Source: SIG299 sp964544055
GTDB lineage: Bacteria > Bacillota > Clostridia > Lachnospirales > Lachnospiraceae
Reading direction: 5' to 3'
DNA length: 26,561 nt
Assembly: GCA_964544055.1 (NCBI GenBank)
Contig: CAZJAA010000039.1
Coordinates: 1-26,561, forward strand
The notes beneath the pieces are model-generated. The model had not been told where the DNA came from. It saw only the letters and a program-made list of their open reading frames with translations, and ran no database searches. How positions within the stretch are numbered: position 1 is the stretch's first letter; every line of letters begins with the position of its first letter. Positions 7,572 to 15,322 of the stretch are shown here, piece after piece. The position numbers were made by a program, and so were the translations under genes.

Positions 7572-8753
7572 TCACCTGTTATATACAGTTTCATATATAT
7601 TCTCCGTCAATTCTGCCGTCTTATCCCATGAAAAATTTTTAATATTCTCAAATCCCTTTGCAACATACTCCTGCCGCAGGTTTTCAGAATACAGCATTCT
7701 CTCAATGGCTGCCGCTAATTGCTCCGGTTTTTTTGGTGTCACATACATAGCCGCATTGCCACCCACTTCCGGCAGGCTGGATACATTTGTCGTAATAACC
7801 GGAGTTCCACATGCCATTGCCTCTAAAATCGGAATACCAAATCCTTCGTATTCCGATGGAAACAAAAAGACCTCTGCAGAAGACAACAATACTCTCTTTG
7901 TTTTATCATCTACAAAACCAGTAAACAAAATATCCTCGCAGGCGTTATACAAACCTATCTTTTGATAAATCAAAGATTCTTCTGCTGCATTCATTCCTCC
8001 TGCTAATACCAATTTTATTTCTGAATTCTTTTGTTTTATAAGTTCAAATGCCTTTAAAATATCAAAAATTCCTTTACGCGAATCAATGGCACCCAAATAC
8101 AAAAGAAACGGCCCATCTATACCCATTTGCTGAAGCATTTGAAGATTTTTATCTACGTAACAGATACGAGGGTCGTATGCCAGCGGAACTACATGTACTC
8201 TGTCTTCAGAAAAATTATAATATTGCATCACATCTTTTTTTGTAGACATAGAATCAACTATTATATCTATCCACTTATTTTCCCTTATATATTTCATGCA
8301 ATTTTCAAAAGCCTTAACAATATAATCTTTATAATAAAGAGTAGTTCCCGGCAATACCGGAAGTAAGTCATGCACCGTAACAATAGAACGCTTATCTATA
8401 TTAAATGGTATATTTACTGATTGTGTAAAATGATGTATATCTGCATCTAAATTCATCCACTCACGATAAGATGCGTAATCATATGCTGTTGCTTTGCCCA
8501 TTATATTACTGTCAATAATAGTAGAAAAACTTAACTTGCTGCACTCATTTATGTAAGCTCTTTGTTGCACCTCTTTTGATAGATACTTTTCAACATATCT
8601 GCGATTTCCTCGTTCATGATTTAAATCAAAAAAGGAAAGAGTGTATTCATTCCGATTCCTATGTAGCAAGCTTTCCGCTATATTGCATATATAGTATGGA
8701 ATCCCTCTTAAATTTTCTGTGCATAAAAATTGAACATCAATATTTACCTTCAC
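7572..8753 (-). CDS. GT4-family glycosyltransferase, copy 2 of a tandem trio
   Basis: A 393-residue paralogue of its two neighbours. It starts at a GTG preceded by AGGAGA. The family order is conserved: LRGIPYYICNIAESL at the N-terminus, TVHDLLPVLPG, VHVVPLAYDPR, GPFLLYLGAIDSRKGI, KLVLAGGMN, then EGFGIPILE at about 303-311 and ITTNVSSLPEVGGNAAMYVTP. Where copies 1 and 3 read LDFRKGI, this copy has IDSRKGI, and its middle region (residues 250-275) differs most, which may reflect another acceptor or linkage. Seven bases separate it from copy 1. The sugar it transfers is inferred only from the adjacent GDP-rhamnose genes. Confidence 0.9.
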   Translation of the reverse strand: MKVNIDVQFLCTENLRGIPYYICNIAESLLHRNRNEYTLSFFDLNHERGNRRYVEKYLSKEVQQRAYINECSKLSFSTIIDSNIMGKATAYDYASYREWMNLDADIHHFTQSVNIPFNIDKRSIVTVHDLLPVLPGTTLYYKDYIVKAFENCMKYIRENKWIDIIVDSMSTKKDVMQYYNFSEDRVHVVPLAYDPRICYVDKNLQMLQQMGIDGPFLLYLGAIDSRKGIFDILKAFELIKQKNSEIKLVLAGGMNAAEESLIYQKIGLYNACEDILFTGFVDDKTKRVLLSSAEVFLFPSEYEGFGIPILEAMACGTPVITTNVSSLPEVGGNAAMYVTPKKPEQLAAAIERMLYSENLRQEYVAKGFENIKNFSWDKTAELTENIYETVYNR

Positions 8754-8764
8754 CCCATGCTCTC

Positions 8765-9949
8765 CTAACTATTATAGGCAATCCGATATACCTCTTCGGC
8801 CATTGCGGCAGTTTTATCCCACGAAAACATTTTGCATCTTTCAAAACCTTTGACAATGAATTCCTGCCGTAAACTTTCTTTACTCAACAACTTTTCAATT
8901 GTTGCAGCTAATTCTTCTGGTTGTTTCGGTGTCACATACATAACTGCATCACCACCCACTTCCGGCAAGCTAGATACACAAGTAGTAATAACTGGACTAC
9001 CACATGCCATCGCTTCTAAAACCGGAAGTCCAAATCCCTCATACTCTGACGGAAAAAGAAATATTTCTGCGGAAGAAAACAATGCTCTTTTTTGCTCATC
9101 ACTAACAAATCCTGTTAAAATAACATCCTTGATATATCTATAGTCTTTTAATCTTTCTACTACTGGAGTAACTACTGGATTTAACTCCCCTGCCAAAACT
9201 AATTTTATATCTTGATTTCCACTTCGCGATTTTAATATTTCAAAAGCATCTAATATATTTACAATACCTTTTCTGAAATCCAACACTCCTAAATACAAAA
9301 TATATGGCGCATCTATGCCCATTTTTTTTAGCAATGTCGGATTTTTTTCTACATAATGCACTTGATTATCATATGCTAGTGGAACTACATGAATTCGTTC
9401 CTCCGCAATGTCCGCATACTCTATCATATCCTTTTTGGTACATGCAGAATCAGCCATAATTAAAATATCTTCTCGATTTTTTACAAATTGAACTGAATCT
9501 TCCATCATTGCCTGATTCAACCAATCCCAACCGTTTTTTAGCTGCGGCAGCAACGGCAATATATCGTGCGCCGTGACCACAGTATTGGGCATAACATTTT
9601 TAGGAACATTATGCAAATTAGGAAAATGGCATACGTCAAAAGTTTCCCCAAAATATTCATTATATGGAATACGATCATAAACAGAGGCTTCTCTTTTTAT
9701 ACTTCCTTCCATTATGGTTTTATAGCTAAGAGTATTACATTCGCATAGTTTCAGGCCTCTTTCTATAGCTGACGCCAGATAATTTTCAATATAAGATCTA
9801 TTATTTCGCTCTTTACCATAATCAAAAAAGGATACCGAATATTCATTCCTATTTCTCTTTACTAAGGCGTTCATTAAATTAATCATATAGTATGGTATTC
9901 CTCGTAAATTATTTGTACATATATGTTGTACCTCCATATTTACTTTCAT
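8765..9949 (-). CDS. GT4-family glycosyltransferase, copy 3 of a tandem trio
   Basis: A 394-residue GT-B paralogue, first of the three to be transcribed. Motifs include LRGIPYYMINLMNAL, VTAHDILPLLPQ, HVVPLAYDNQ, YILYLGVLDFRKGI, KLVLAGELNP, EGFGLPVLE and ITTCVSSLPEVGGDAVMYVTP. The E-x7-E glutamates are both present, so it should be active. I place the start at the ATG at 9949 (MKVNMEV), with AGGGGG eight bases upstream; six further codons in frame carry a poorer start. As with its paralogues there is no membrane segment, which fits cytoplasmic transfer to protein. Confidence 0.9.
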   Translation of the reverse strand: MKVNMEVQHICTNNLRGIPYYMINLMNALVKRNRNEYSVSFFDYGKERNNRSYIENYLASAIERGLKLCECNTLSYKTIMEGSIKREASVYDRIPYNEYFGETFDVCHFPNLHNVPKNVMPNTVVTAHDILPLLPQLKNGWDWLNQAMMEDSVQFVKNREDILIMADSACTKKDMIEYADIAEERIHVVPLAYDNQVHYVEKNPTLLKKMGIDAPYILYLGVLDFRKGIVNILDAFEILKSRSGNQDIKLVLAGELNPVVTPVVERLKDYRYIKDVILTGFVSDEQKRALFSSAEIFLFPSEYEGFGLPVLEAMACGSPVITTCVSSLPEVGGDAVMYVTPKQPEELAATIEKLLSKESLRQEFIVKGFERCKMFSWDKTAAMAEEVYRIAYNS

Positions 9950-10012
9950 CCTATTTCCCCCTACCATTTATTTTATCTTAGCATCCCGCACTTAACATAT
10001 AAGCTTATACTT

Positions 10013-11122
10013 TTACCGCACTACTACACATGTATATTTATCCCCATGCATTGTTCCTTCTGTTCTTTCCATTATCTTTAACCCTGCCCTATTAAACATG
10101 AATTCTGCTGATTTTCCCACAGGAAAACAGACATGAAATCTGGTATATGGATAAAGATATTCATAACAGGCTGTTGCATGGACCATTGTTGCCTCGTTAC
10201 CAGACAGCAATTTTTTCATAAACTTGAGTTCCTCTACAGGATTTCTTAAATGCTCCAAAAGATTATTAGAAAAAATACCCTCAAATTTTATCTTTTGAAG
10301 TTCTGTTTTATTTGTAATGATATGTTTTACGCTGGAGGATGTTGCGAATGGTTCATACCCATATACATCATACCCTTGTTCCCTTAATATTGATATACTT
10401 TTAGACCATTCTCCTCCACATCCATAATTTAAATATTTCTTTCCCTTTATTGGATTCAACTTATGAAATGTACGTATCTCATCCTCTGTCGTATCCCCCT
10501 CTTGAAATATAGAATAATGTTGGACATAGTCCTCTGTTAGTTCTTCATCAGATAACAGCAACATTTTTTTTGGTCCAATTACAGCTCCACAATGTGAGCA
10601 AACATATCTCTCTAACTTTCCTCCACCAAATAAACAAACACATGTGAGTTTCTCTGCCGAATTCACCTGTATCTCATTATCGCAAATCAAACACTTGATT
10701 CTGGGAAAATTAACTCTGTCCAAAAGTAAGTCATATGTATGCCATCTCTCTGCAATAATCTTTTTTATCATATATTCTTTTGTTAATGGCGCAATTTTTT
10801 CTTTATTAATCGCAAATTGAACAAACTCGCCTGTCCGTGTAATAATCGGCGCATATGTATATGTATTTTCCCTAAAAAAAGCATCAAGTTCCGCATCTAC
10901 ATTTTCTGAAAGTGTAACAGAAGAGAATGTTTTATTTATAACTTCATCAATCAATATCCCTTTATCATACTTATTCACCATATCTATCGTAACATGATCG
11001 TTTTCTTTTTTCCCATATAACCCTATAAGTTTATTTCTGTCATCAACAACAGCTACATATCCGTCTGAGCGCCAAAATGCTGATTGCAAATCATAAATAG
11101 AAGCATTTACACTTATTTTCAT
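10013..11122 (-). CDS. Multidomain SAM-dependent methyltransferase with zinc ribbon
   Basis: A 369-residue protein with three visible parts. Residues 1-110 (YVAVVDDRNKLIGLYGKKE, later TYAPIITRTGEFVQFAI) resemble a pair of CBS-like halves. Residues 144-178 hold two cysteine pairs (CLIC and CSHC), a likely zinc ribbon. From residue 230 a class I methyltransferase fold begins with YLNYGCGGEWSKSI, an acidic strand end in GYDVYGYEP, and FSNNLLEHLRNPVEEL as motif for the post-binding helix. The fold is clear but the substrate is not. The locus suggests O-methylation of a sugar on the flagellin glycan (inference). It starts 17 bases after the radical-SAM remnant, with GAGGG upstream. Confidence 0.75.
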   Translation of the reverse strand: MKISVNASIYDLQSAFWRSDGYVAVVDDRNKLIGLYGKKENDHVTIDMVNKYDKGILIDEVINKTFSSVTLSENVDAELDAFFRENTYTYAPIITRTGEFVQFAINKEKIAPLTKEYMIKKIIAERWHTYDLLLDRVNFPRIKCLICDNEIQVNSAEKLTCVCLFGGGKLERYVCSHCGAVIGPKKMLLLSDEELTEDYVQHYSIFQEGDTTEDEIRTFHKLNPIKGKKYLNYGCGGEWSKSISILREQGYDVYGYEPFATSSSVKHIITNKTELQKIKFEGIFSNNLLEHLRNPVEELKFMKKLLSGNEATMVHATACYEYLYPYTRFHVCFPVGKSAEFMFNRAGLKIMERTEGTMHGDKYTCVVVR

Positions 11123-11139
11123 ATAACCCTCTTTTTCTA

Positions 11140-11871
11140 TCAGTAAAAATCTCTACAATCGTTATTTCTTGTGTATCGTGGTCTGTCACGGAATGGAATA
11201 TTTGGATACTGTGTAATAAATGTATTTCCTTCAAAAGTACATGTTTTGCATGGATATTGAGTAAAATCAGTTGTAAACCCTTTTCTGAAAGCAGTGGCAG
11301 CCTCTGAATGAAAAATATTATAAATACTATCCTTTGCCACATTACCCATTTCAAATTCTTTGTGCAGTTCATAATCATTACGACGATTTCCACAAGTATA
11401 CACTGAACCATCATGATATATATTAAATGTTATAAAAGAATTAGGACAAAACCAGCATTTTCTATTACATTTTGAATTTGGTTCTATAGAAATACTTTCT
11501 ACATTGTTCGCAAACAATTCTTTTTTCTGATCATATGTTAACTCTGTTTCATAAAATAGCGGATCAATCAAAAAGGAGGTTACTTCTTTAGGATTACAAA
11601 CAAGGATATCCTTTTTCGTAAATCCCATTTCTGTTAATTGCGCTTTAATTTGCCCTATGGAAATTGGATGCATAGCCGTAATTACAACAACATCCGTTTC
11701 TACATTTTCTATATCAGAAGGTGAAATAACCTTTATATCTATTATCTTTTTTGCTGCCCATTCTCTGGCATCTTCACTATTATCTGTTAATGCTACGATT
11801 TCATATTTCTCTTTTAAATCATATGAATTCATATAATAGTTCAAACCCAAACCAAATATTATCGCTTTCAT
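11140..11871 (-). CDS. Rossmann-like plus radical-SAM/SPASM protein with the radical-SAM core missing
   Basis: A 243-residue protein. Residues 1-100 form a nucleotide-binding-like domain (KAIIFGLGLNYYMNS, YEIVALTDNS, DVVVITAMHP). Residues 135-142 are a radical-SAM cluster motif, CNRKCWFC (Cys-x3-Cys-x2-Cys), preceded by SISIEPNSK as in true family members. Only about eight residues later the sequence is already a SPASM-type auxiliary-cluster domain: IYHDGSVYTCGN, EMGNVAKDSIYNIFHS, YPCKTC. The roughly 150-200 residues of (beta/alpha) barrel normally between these are absent, with the frame intact. It is either a recently deleted and now inactive enzyme or a reduced cluster-binding protein. Its start overlaps the stop of the upstream gene by ATGA, so it is translationally coupled. 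Confidence 0.65.
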   Translation of the reverse strand: MKAIIFGLGLNYYMNSYDLKEKYEIVALTDNSEDAREWAAKKIIDIKVISPSDIENVETDVVVITAMHPISIGQIKAQLTEMGFTKKDILVCNPKEVTSFLIDPLFYETELTYDQKKELFANNVESISIEPNSKCNRKCWFCPNSFITFNIYHDGSVYTCGNRRNDYELHKEFEMGNVAKDSIYNIFHSEAATAFRKGFTTDFTQYPCKTCTFEGNTFITQYPNIPFRDRPRYTRNNDCRDFY

Positions 11872-12848
11872 ACCGTAACCTCTTTTCTATTTTCCAGAAC
11901 CGTTTTTTCAATTATAACCACACTATTCACCATACAATTTATCTGGTACAACATATCTTTAGTCGTTGCCTTTTTCCACTTATTATTCATTCCTCTGGAT
12001 AAAACCGTAACCTTTTCATCATTCAAATGCTCTGCAATCCACTCATCTAATATTTTGTTGAAGCCGAACGGTACGGTAATCAAGCACCTTCTTGATTCAT
12101 TTAATATTTTCATCAATCCCTCGATTGCAGTATGCTGCTCTTGAAATCCATAATCGCCCATTCCAATATGTTCAATTGTAGAAATAGACAGAACATTTTG
12201 ATTGACCAAATCACACTCCATCAAGGATTCGTGTTTTGTCACCTTATGATTTTCGTCCATCGGATCTATGATATCCACAATTTTATCACTGAAAAAATAA
12301 TAAGGTGTTACAGCTCCTACCTCTGTTACTTTTCCATCACATCGCTCAATCCATGCTTTTGCTAATGCCAGTTCAACCGCTCTTTCTGTCATCCGCATAT
12401 TCGTATATCCGCAATTATACGGATGCTCATATAAATCATATCTTTCCTTTTTATACACAAAGCTCCTGTCCGCAAAAAAATATGTGTTGGCAAAATAATC
12501 AAATACATCTGCATCAATATCCAATTTAACTATATCTTCATAAATGTTCGACGTTATCGCTTGTAATGTCGATGTGCCGCACGTTACCACACCAATGGCT
12601 ATAATAATAGTTGCCCTCTTTTTACTTTCTTTTACAACACACTCCAATTCTCTTGCTTCAATTACTGGCATACCATTTACCTGTTTTATTTCTTTTGCAT
12701 GACGGTCTACAATATAATTTACTAAAAAATCTTCTTCTCGTATGATTATTTCTGCAAATGGTAATGCATATAAAATCACCAACCCCGCATTTTCTCTAAT
12801 AGCTTGATAAGGATTTTCATTCCGCATTCGAAATACTACATTTCCCAT
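11868..12848 (-). CDS. Rossmann-domain plus SAM-methyltransferase-like protein
   Basis: A 326-residue protein in two halves. The N-terminal half (AGLVILYALPFAEIII, VNYIVDRHAKEIKQVNGMPV, ATIIIAIG) resembles the small nucleotide-binding domain that also opens the downstream radical-SAM remnant. The C-terminal half has the layout of a class I methyltransferase: VTEVGAVTPYYF, a KIVDIIDPMDENH acidic loop, VLSISTIEHIGMGDYG, and CLITVPFGFN. The first glycine-rich loop is reduced to E-V-G-A, so catalysis is probable but not certain. The frame opens at 12854, but I prefer the second ATG at 12848 because GAGG lies 8 bases before it and too close to the first. Substrate unknown; sugar methylation in the glycan is a guess from context. 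Confidence 0.65.
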   Translation of the reverse strand: MGNVVFRMRNENPYQAIRENAGLVILYALPFAEIIIREEDFLVNYIVDRHAKEIKQVNGMPVIEARELECVVKESKKRATIIIAIGVVTCGTSTLQAITSNIYEDIVKLDIDADVFDYFANTYFFADRSFVYKKERYDLYEHPYNCGYTNMRMTERAVELALAKAWIERCDGKVTEVGAVTPYYFFSDKIVDIIDPMDENHKVTKHESLMECDLVNQNVLSISTIEHIGMGDYGFQEQHTAIEGLMKILNESRRCLITVPFGFNKILDEWIAEHLNDEKVTVLSRGMNNKWKKATTKDMLYQINCMVNSVVIIEKTVLENRKEVTV

Positions 12849-12860
12849 GTACATTTCCTC

Positions 12861-15266
12861 TTATCTTAATTTTTTCATTATCTTTGTTCCAACGTTCTCT
12901 ATCTCTGCTTTTTTCTTTTTTGTACCGGCTTTATGAAATATATAATCAATAGAGCACGATGCATTCTCTTTCTGCATTTTACATTCTTCATTCTTTATTC
13001 GTTCTTTTATCACCATATTATCTTCTTGTGATAAAGCTAATTTTGTTGACCCCGGTGTTCTCCAATCTTGAAAAGAACAACTCAGTTCTTTAAAATCATC
13101 GACTAAAAAAACCTCTTCTGCATCTAAATGAAATCTATAATATTTTTGCTCTCCATCAACATAAAAATACAATTTATTATGGATTTCCTTCAAAATAAAA
13201 ACTTTCTCTTTAAAGGCTGAAACAGTAAATATATTTAATAAGCTGAATACACCGTCATCTAGTTTATATTTATATAAATTTCCACGAAACGTAGAAAAAT
13301 AAAATATATTATCTTTTTTATGCACTCCGCTAATCCTTTCTCTTGGACAAATATTATGAATCCAACGATATTTACCAGTCCCTATATTGTAAATAAACAG
13401 TCCATCTTCACTTGCAGATGGAAATATCACCATGTCCTCATGCCTTATCCCTGACAGAAAATACTCTCCTCCTTTATGTTTTTTTTTCTCAAACGCATCA
13501 ATAAATTGTACACTGTCTTCTTTACAATTTAGAATTGTAATTTTATTATAAAAATATGGAATAAAATATAATTGACTTTCTACCTGAAGCATTTTATAAA
13601 ATAGTGCTTCATAATTGTTTGCATTTGGAATTACCTTTTCCTCAAACTCGCCTGTTTTCATGTTGTATACACCAATATTTTTCGCCATATATGGTGAAAA
13701 ATATAATTTATCACCATATCGGGCTACATCTCGATACAACATTTCTTGTGTCATTTTTTCTTTTGGAAAACTGCCAATATAATTTACATGTTCAGTCACC
13801 TTATCAACCTTATACAATGCATTTATATGCATATCTACCATCCACAGATATGCACCATCATCATATGTGCCTTCATAAGATATATAATGAATGCTATTTT
13901 TTTCATAAATCTCACTTGCCTGGATCATGACCGGCTTTCCCACTTTTATGTATAACTGCACCAAACTACTCTGATCCCCATAATACGCATCACTCAACTC
14001 AATTGCTCGATTCAGCTCTGCTGTGTCATCATAAATGCCCCACGACGCTTCCTTATACATATTTACGATTTTTTTATACTCTTCCCATAACTTCGGTCGC
14101 ATTGCTTCAATAGTTGCTTTAATAAGAGGGTGTGGACGCCACAAAAGAGCAATTTCCTCTCTATTCTTATAAAAAATTCGGAATACGCTGCGCATTTTAT
14201 CCAACATCTTATCTCCATGCTCTAACAAAGCAACCACACTGGTATTATAAAGAATAGTCTTTCTTCTGCTACCATCTGCCTTGTAAAGCACCGGCTTCCA
14301 TTCCTCCGGAATTTTAATATCCTCTTCTGTGATATTCTGCACCTTGTCTAGCTTCGGCGAACCAAGTCCCAAAATTTTTTCTTCCCATATGCTACGATGT
14401 TCTTCACCAAACTGCTCCGAGAGAATATTAACGTATACCTGCTTCATTGTCTCAGACTGCACAATTACCCTCTGGGAACAAATCACTCCGGGCTGAACCA
14501 CAAATGATTTCATTTTTTCTTTTGCTTCCGGTGACATATTATCTGGATTCATTTCATTCAACACAAAATACGGAATATACACCAGTTTTTCCGTATATTT
14601 TACCAAATTGCTGGCATAGAAAAACGGATGTACACTTGTTACATAATTGTATTCATCATACGGATTATGGATAAATACCACGTCTGGTTTACGTTCTTCA
14701 AAATTGTAGCTTTTATAATAAGTTATCGGCACATATTCCGGATATTCAAGCCCCTCGTAGTGCTCTTCCCGAAAACTCCCATCCGAATTTTTGTCATAAT
14801 ATGGAATTGGTATGACATAAGTATCACAGTTAACGTCCTCACTTGCTGCTTTCCATACACTTTCCAGGGAATCCCACATGGAAGCCTTATATGGGCAGAA
14901 TACAACCTCCAGACGCACCGGAATATCTTTTTCTGCACTGTTTGTAATCTGTGTCAATACCATATCCAGCTGCTGTTTAACATAGCTTGCAGCATCCGTC
15001 CCTGCTTTAAGAGTTTCTGCAGCCAGTTGCTCATGCAATTTATATACCACTTCACAATACTGCTCCAATAAAGCAACGGTAGGATGTCCTTCCCCTTCCA
15101 GATTGTCAATCAAGGTTCCCAGATGTATGGCACCCTGCTGACACTGTTCCAGCAAATCCAGTGCCAAAGGCACATTCTTTTTCCGCACCGCATTTTTTAT
15201 TTCTTCCTGCGCTTCTGCCAATAACGAGATGAAGTTATTTACTTGTTCCTTTTGTGCCTTTCGCAT
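12861..15266 (-). CDS. CDP-polyol phosphotransferase-like protein with N-terminal helical module and C-terminal repeat domain
   Basis: An 801-residue protein with three parts. Residues 1-110 are helical and match the C-terminus of the upstream GT2 protein (see the shared-module finding). Residues 113-450 look like a GT-B enzyme related to teichoic-acid CDP-glycerol/ribitol phosphotransferases: VFIHNPYDEYN, KILGLGSPKLD, ALLWRPHP at 375-380, and SDAYYGDQSSLVQ at 425-437, where that family has a D.YSS motif. Residues 455-735 are beta-rich repeats (GDKLYFSPY, SQLYFIPYF, DNIFYFSTF, NKLYFYVDG), probably a propeller. The last 60 residues are charged. The beta-repeat half is more AT-rich than the N-terminal half, so the gene may be mosaic. 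A CDP-polyol from the end of the same locus would be a natural donor (inference). GGAGG precedes the start. Confidence 0.72.
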   Translation of the reverse strand: MRKAQKEQVNNFISLLAEAQEEIKNAVRKKNVPLALDLLEQCQQGAIHLGTLIDNLEGEGHPTVALLEQYCEVVYKLHEQLAAETLKAGTDAASYVKQQLDMVLTQITNSAEKDIPVRLEVVFCPYKASMWDSLESVWKAASEDVNCDTYVIPIPYYDKNSDGSFREEHYEGLEYPEYVPITYYKSYNFEERKPDVVFIHNPYDEYNYVTSVHPFFYASNLVKYTEKLVYIPYFVLNEMNPDNMSPEAKEKMKSFVVQPGVICSQRVIVQSETMKQVYVNILSEQFGEEHRSIWEEKILGLGSPKLDKVQNITEEDIKIPEEWKPVLYKADGSRRKTILYNTSVVALLEHGDKMLDKMRSVFRIFYKNREEIALLWRPHPLIKATIEAMRPKLWEEYKKIVNMYKEASWGIYDDTAELNRAIELSDAYYGDQSSLVQLYIKVGKPVMIQASEIYEKNSIHYISYEGTYDDGAYLWMVDMHINALYKVDKVTEHVNYIGSFPKEKMTQEMLYRDVARYGDKLYFSPYMAKNIGVYNMKTGEFEEKVIPNANNYEALFYKMLQVESQLYFIPYFYNKITILNCKEDSVQFIDAFEKKKHKGGEYFLSGIRHEDMVIFPSASEDGLFIYNIGTGKYRWIHNICPRERISGVHKKDNIFYFSTFRGNLYKYKLDDGVFSLLNIFTVSAFKEKVFILKEIHNKLYFYVDGEQKYYRFHLDAEEVFLVDDFKELSCSFQDWRTPGSTKLALSQEDNMVIKERIKNEECKMQKENASCSIDYIFHKAGTKKKKAEIENVGTKIMKKLR

Positions 15267-15293
15267 TGTAATCCTCCGTATTCTTTTACCTAA

Positions 15294-15322
15294 AGTATAC
15301 CGAATGTCACAAATTAATACAA
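15294..15322 (-). promoter_or_regulatory. Possible SigA-type promoter before the phosphotransferase gene
   Basis: On the minus strand TTGTAT, 17 bases, then TATACT lie in the 56-bp gap between the GT2 gene and the phosphotransferase-like gene. The -10 is good and the -35 poor. It could add transcription to the downstream genes independently of the promoter before GT2. Confidence 0.4.
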
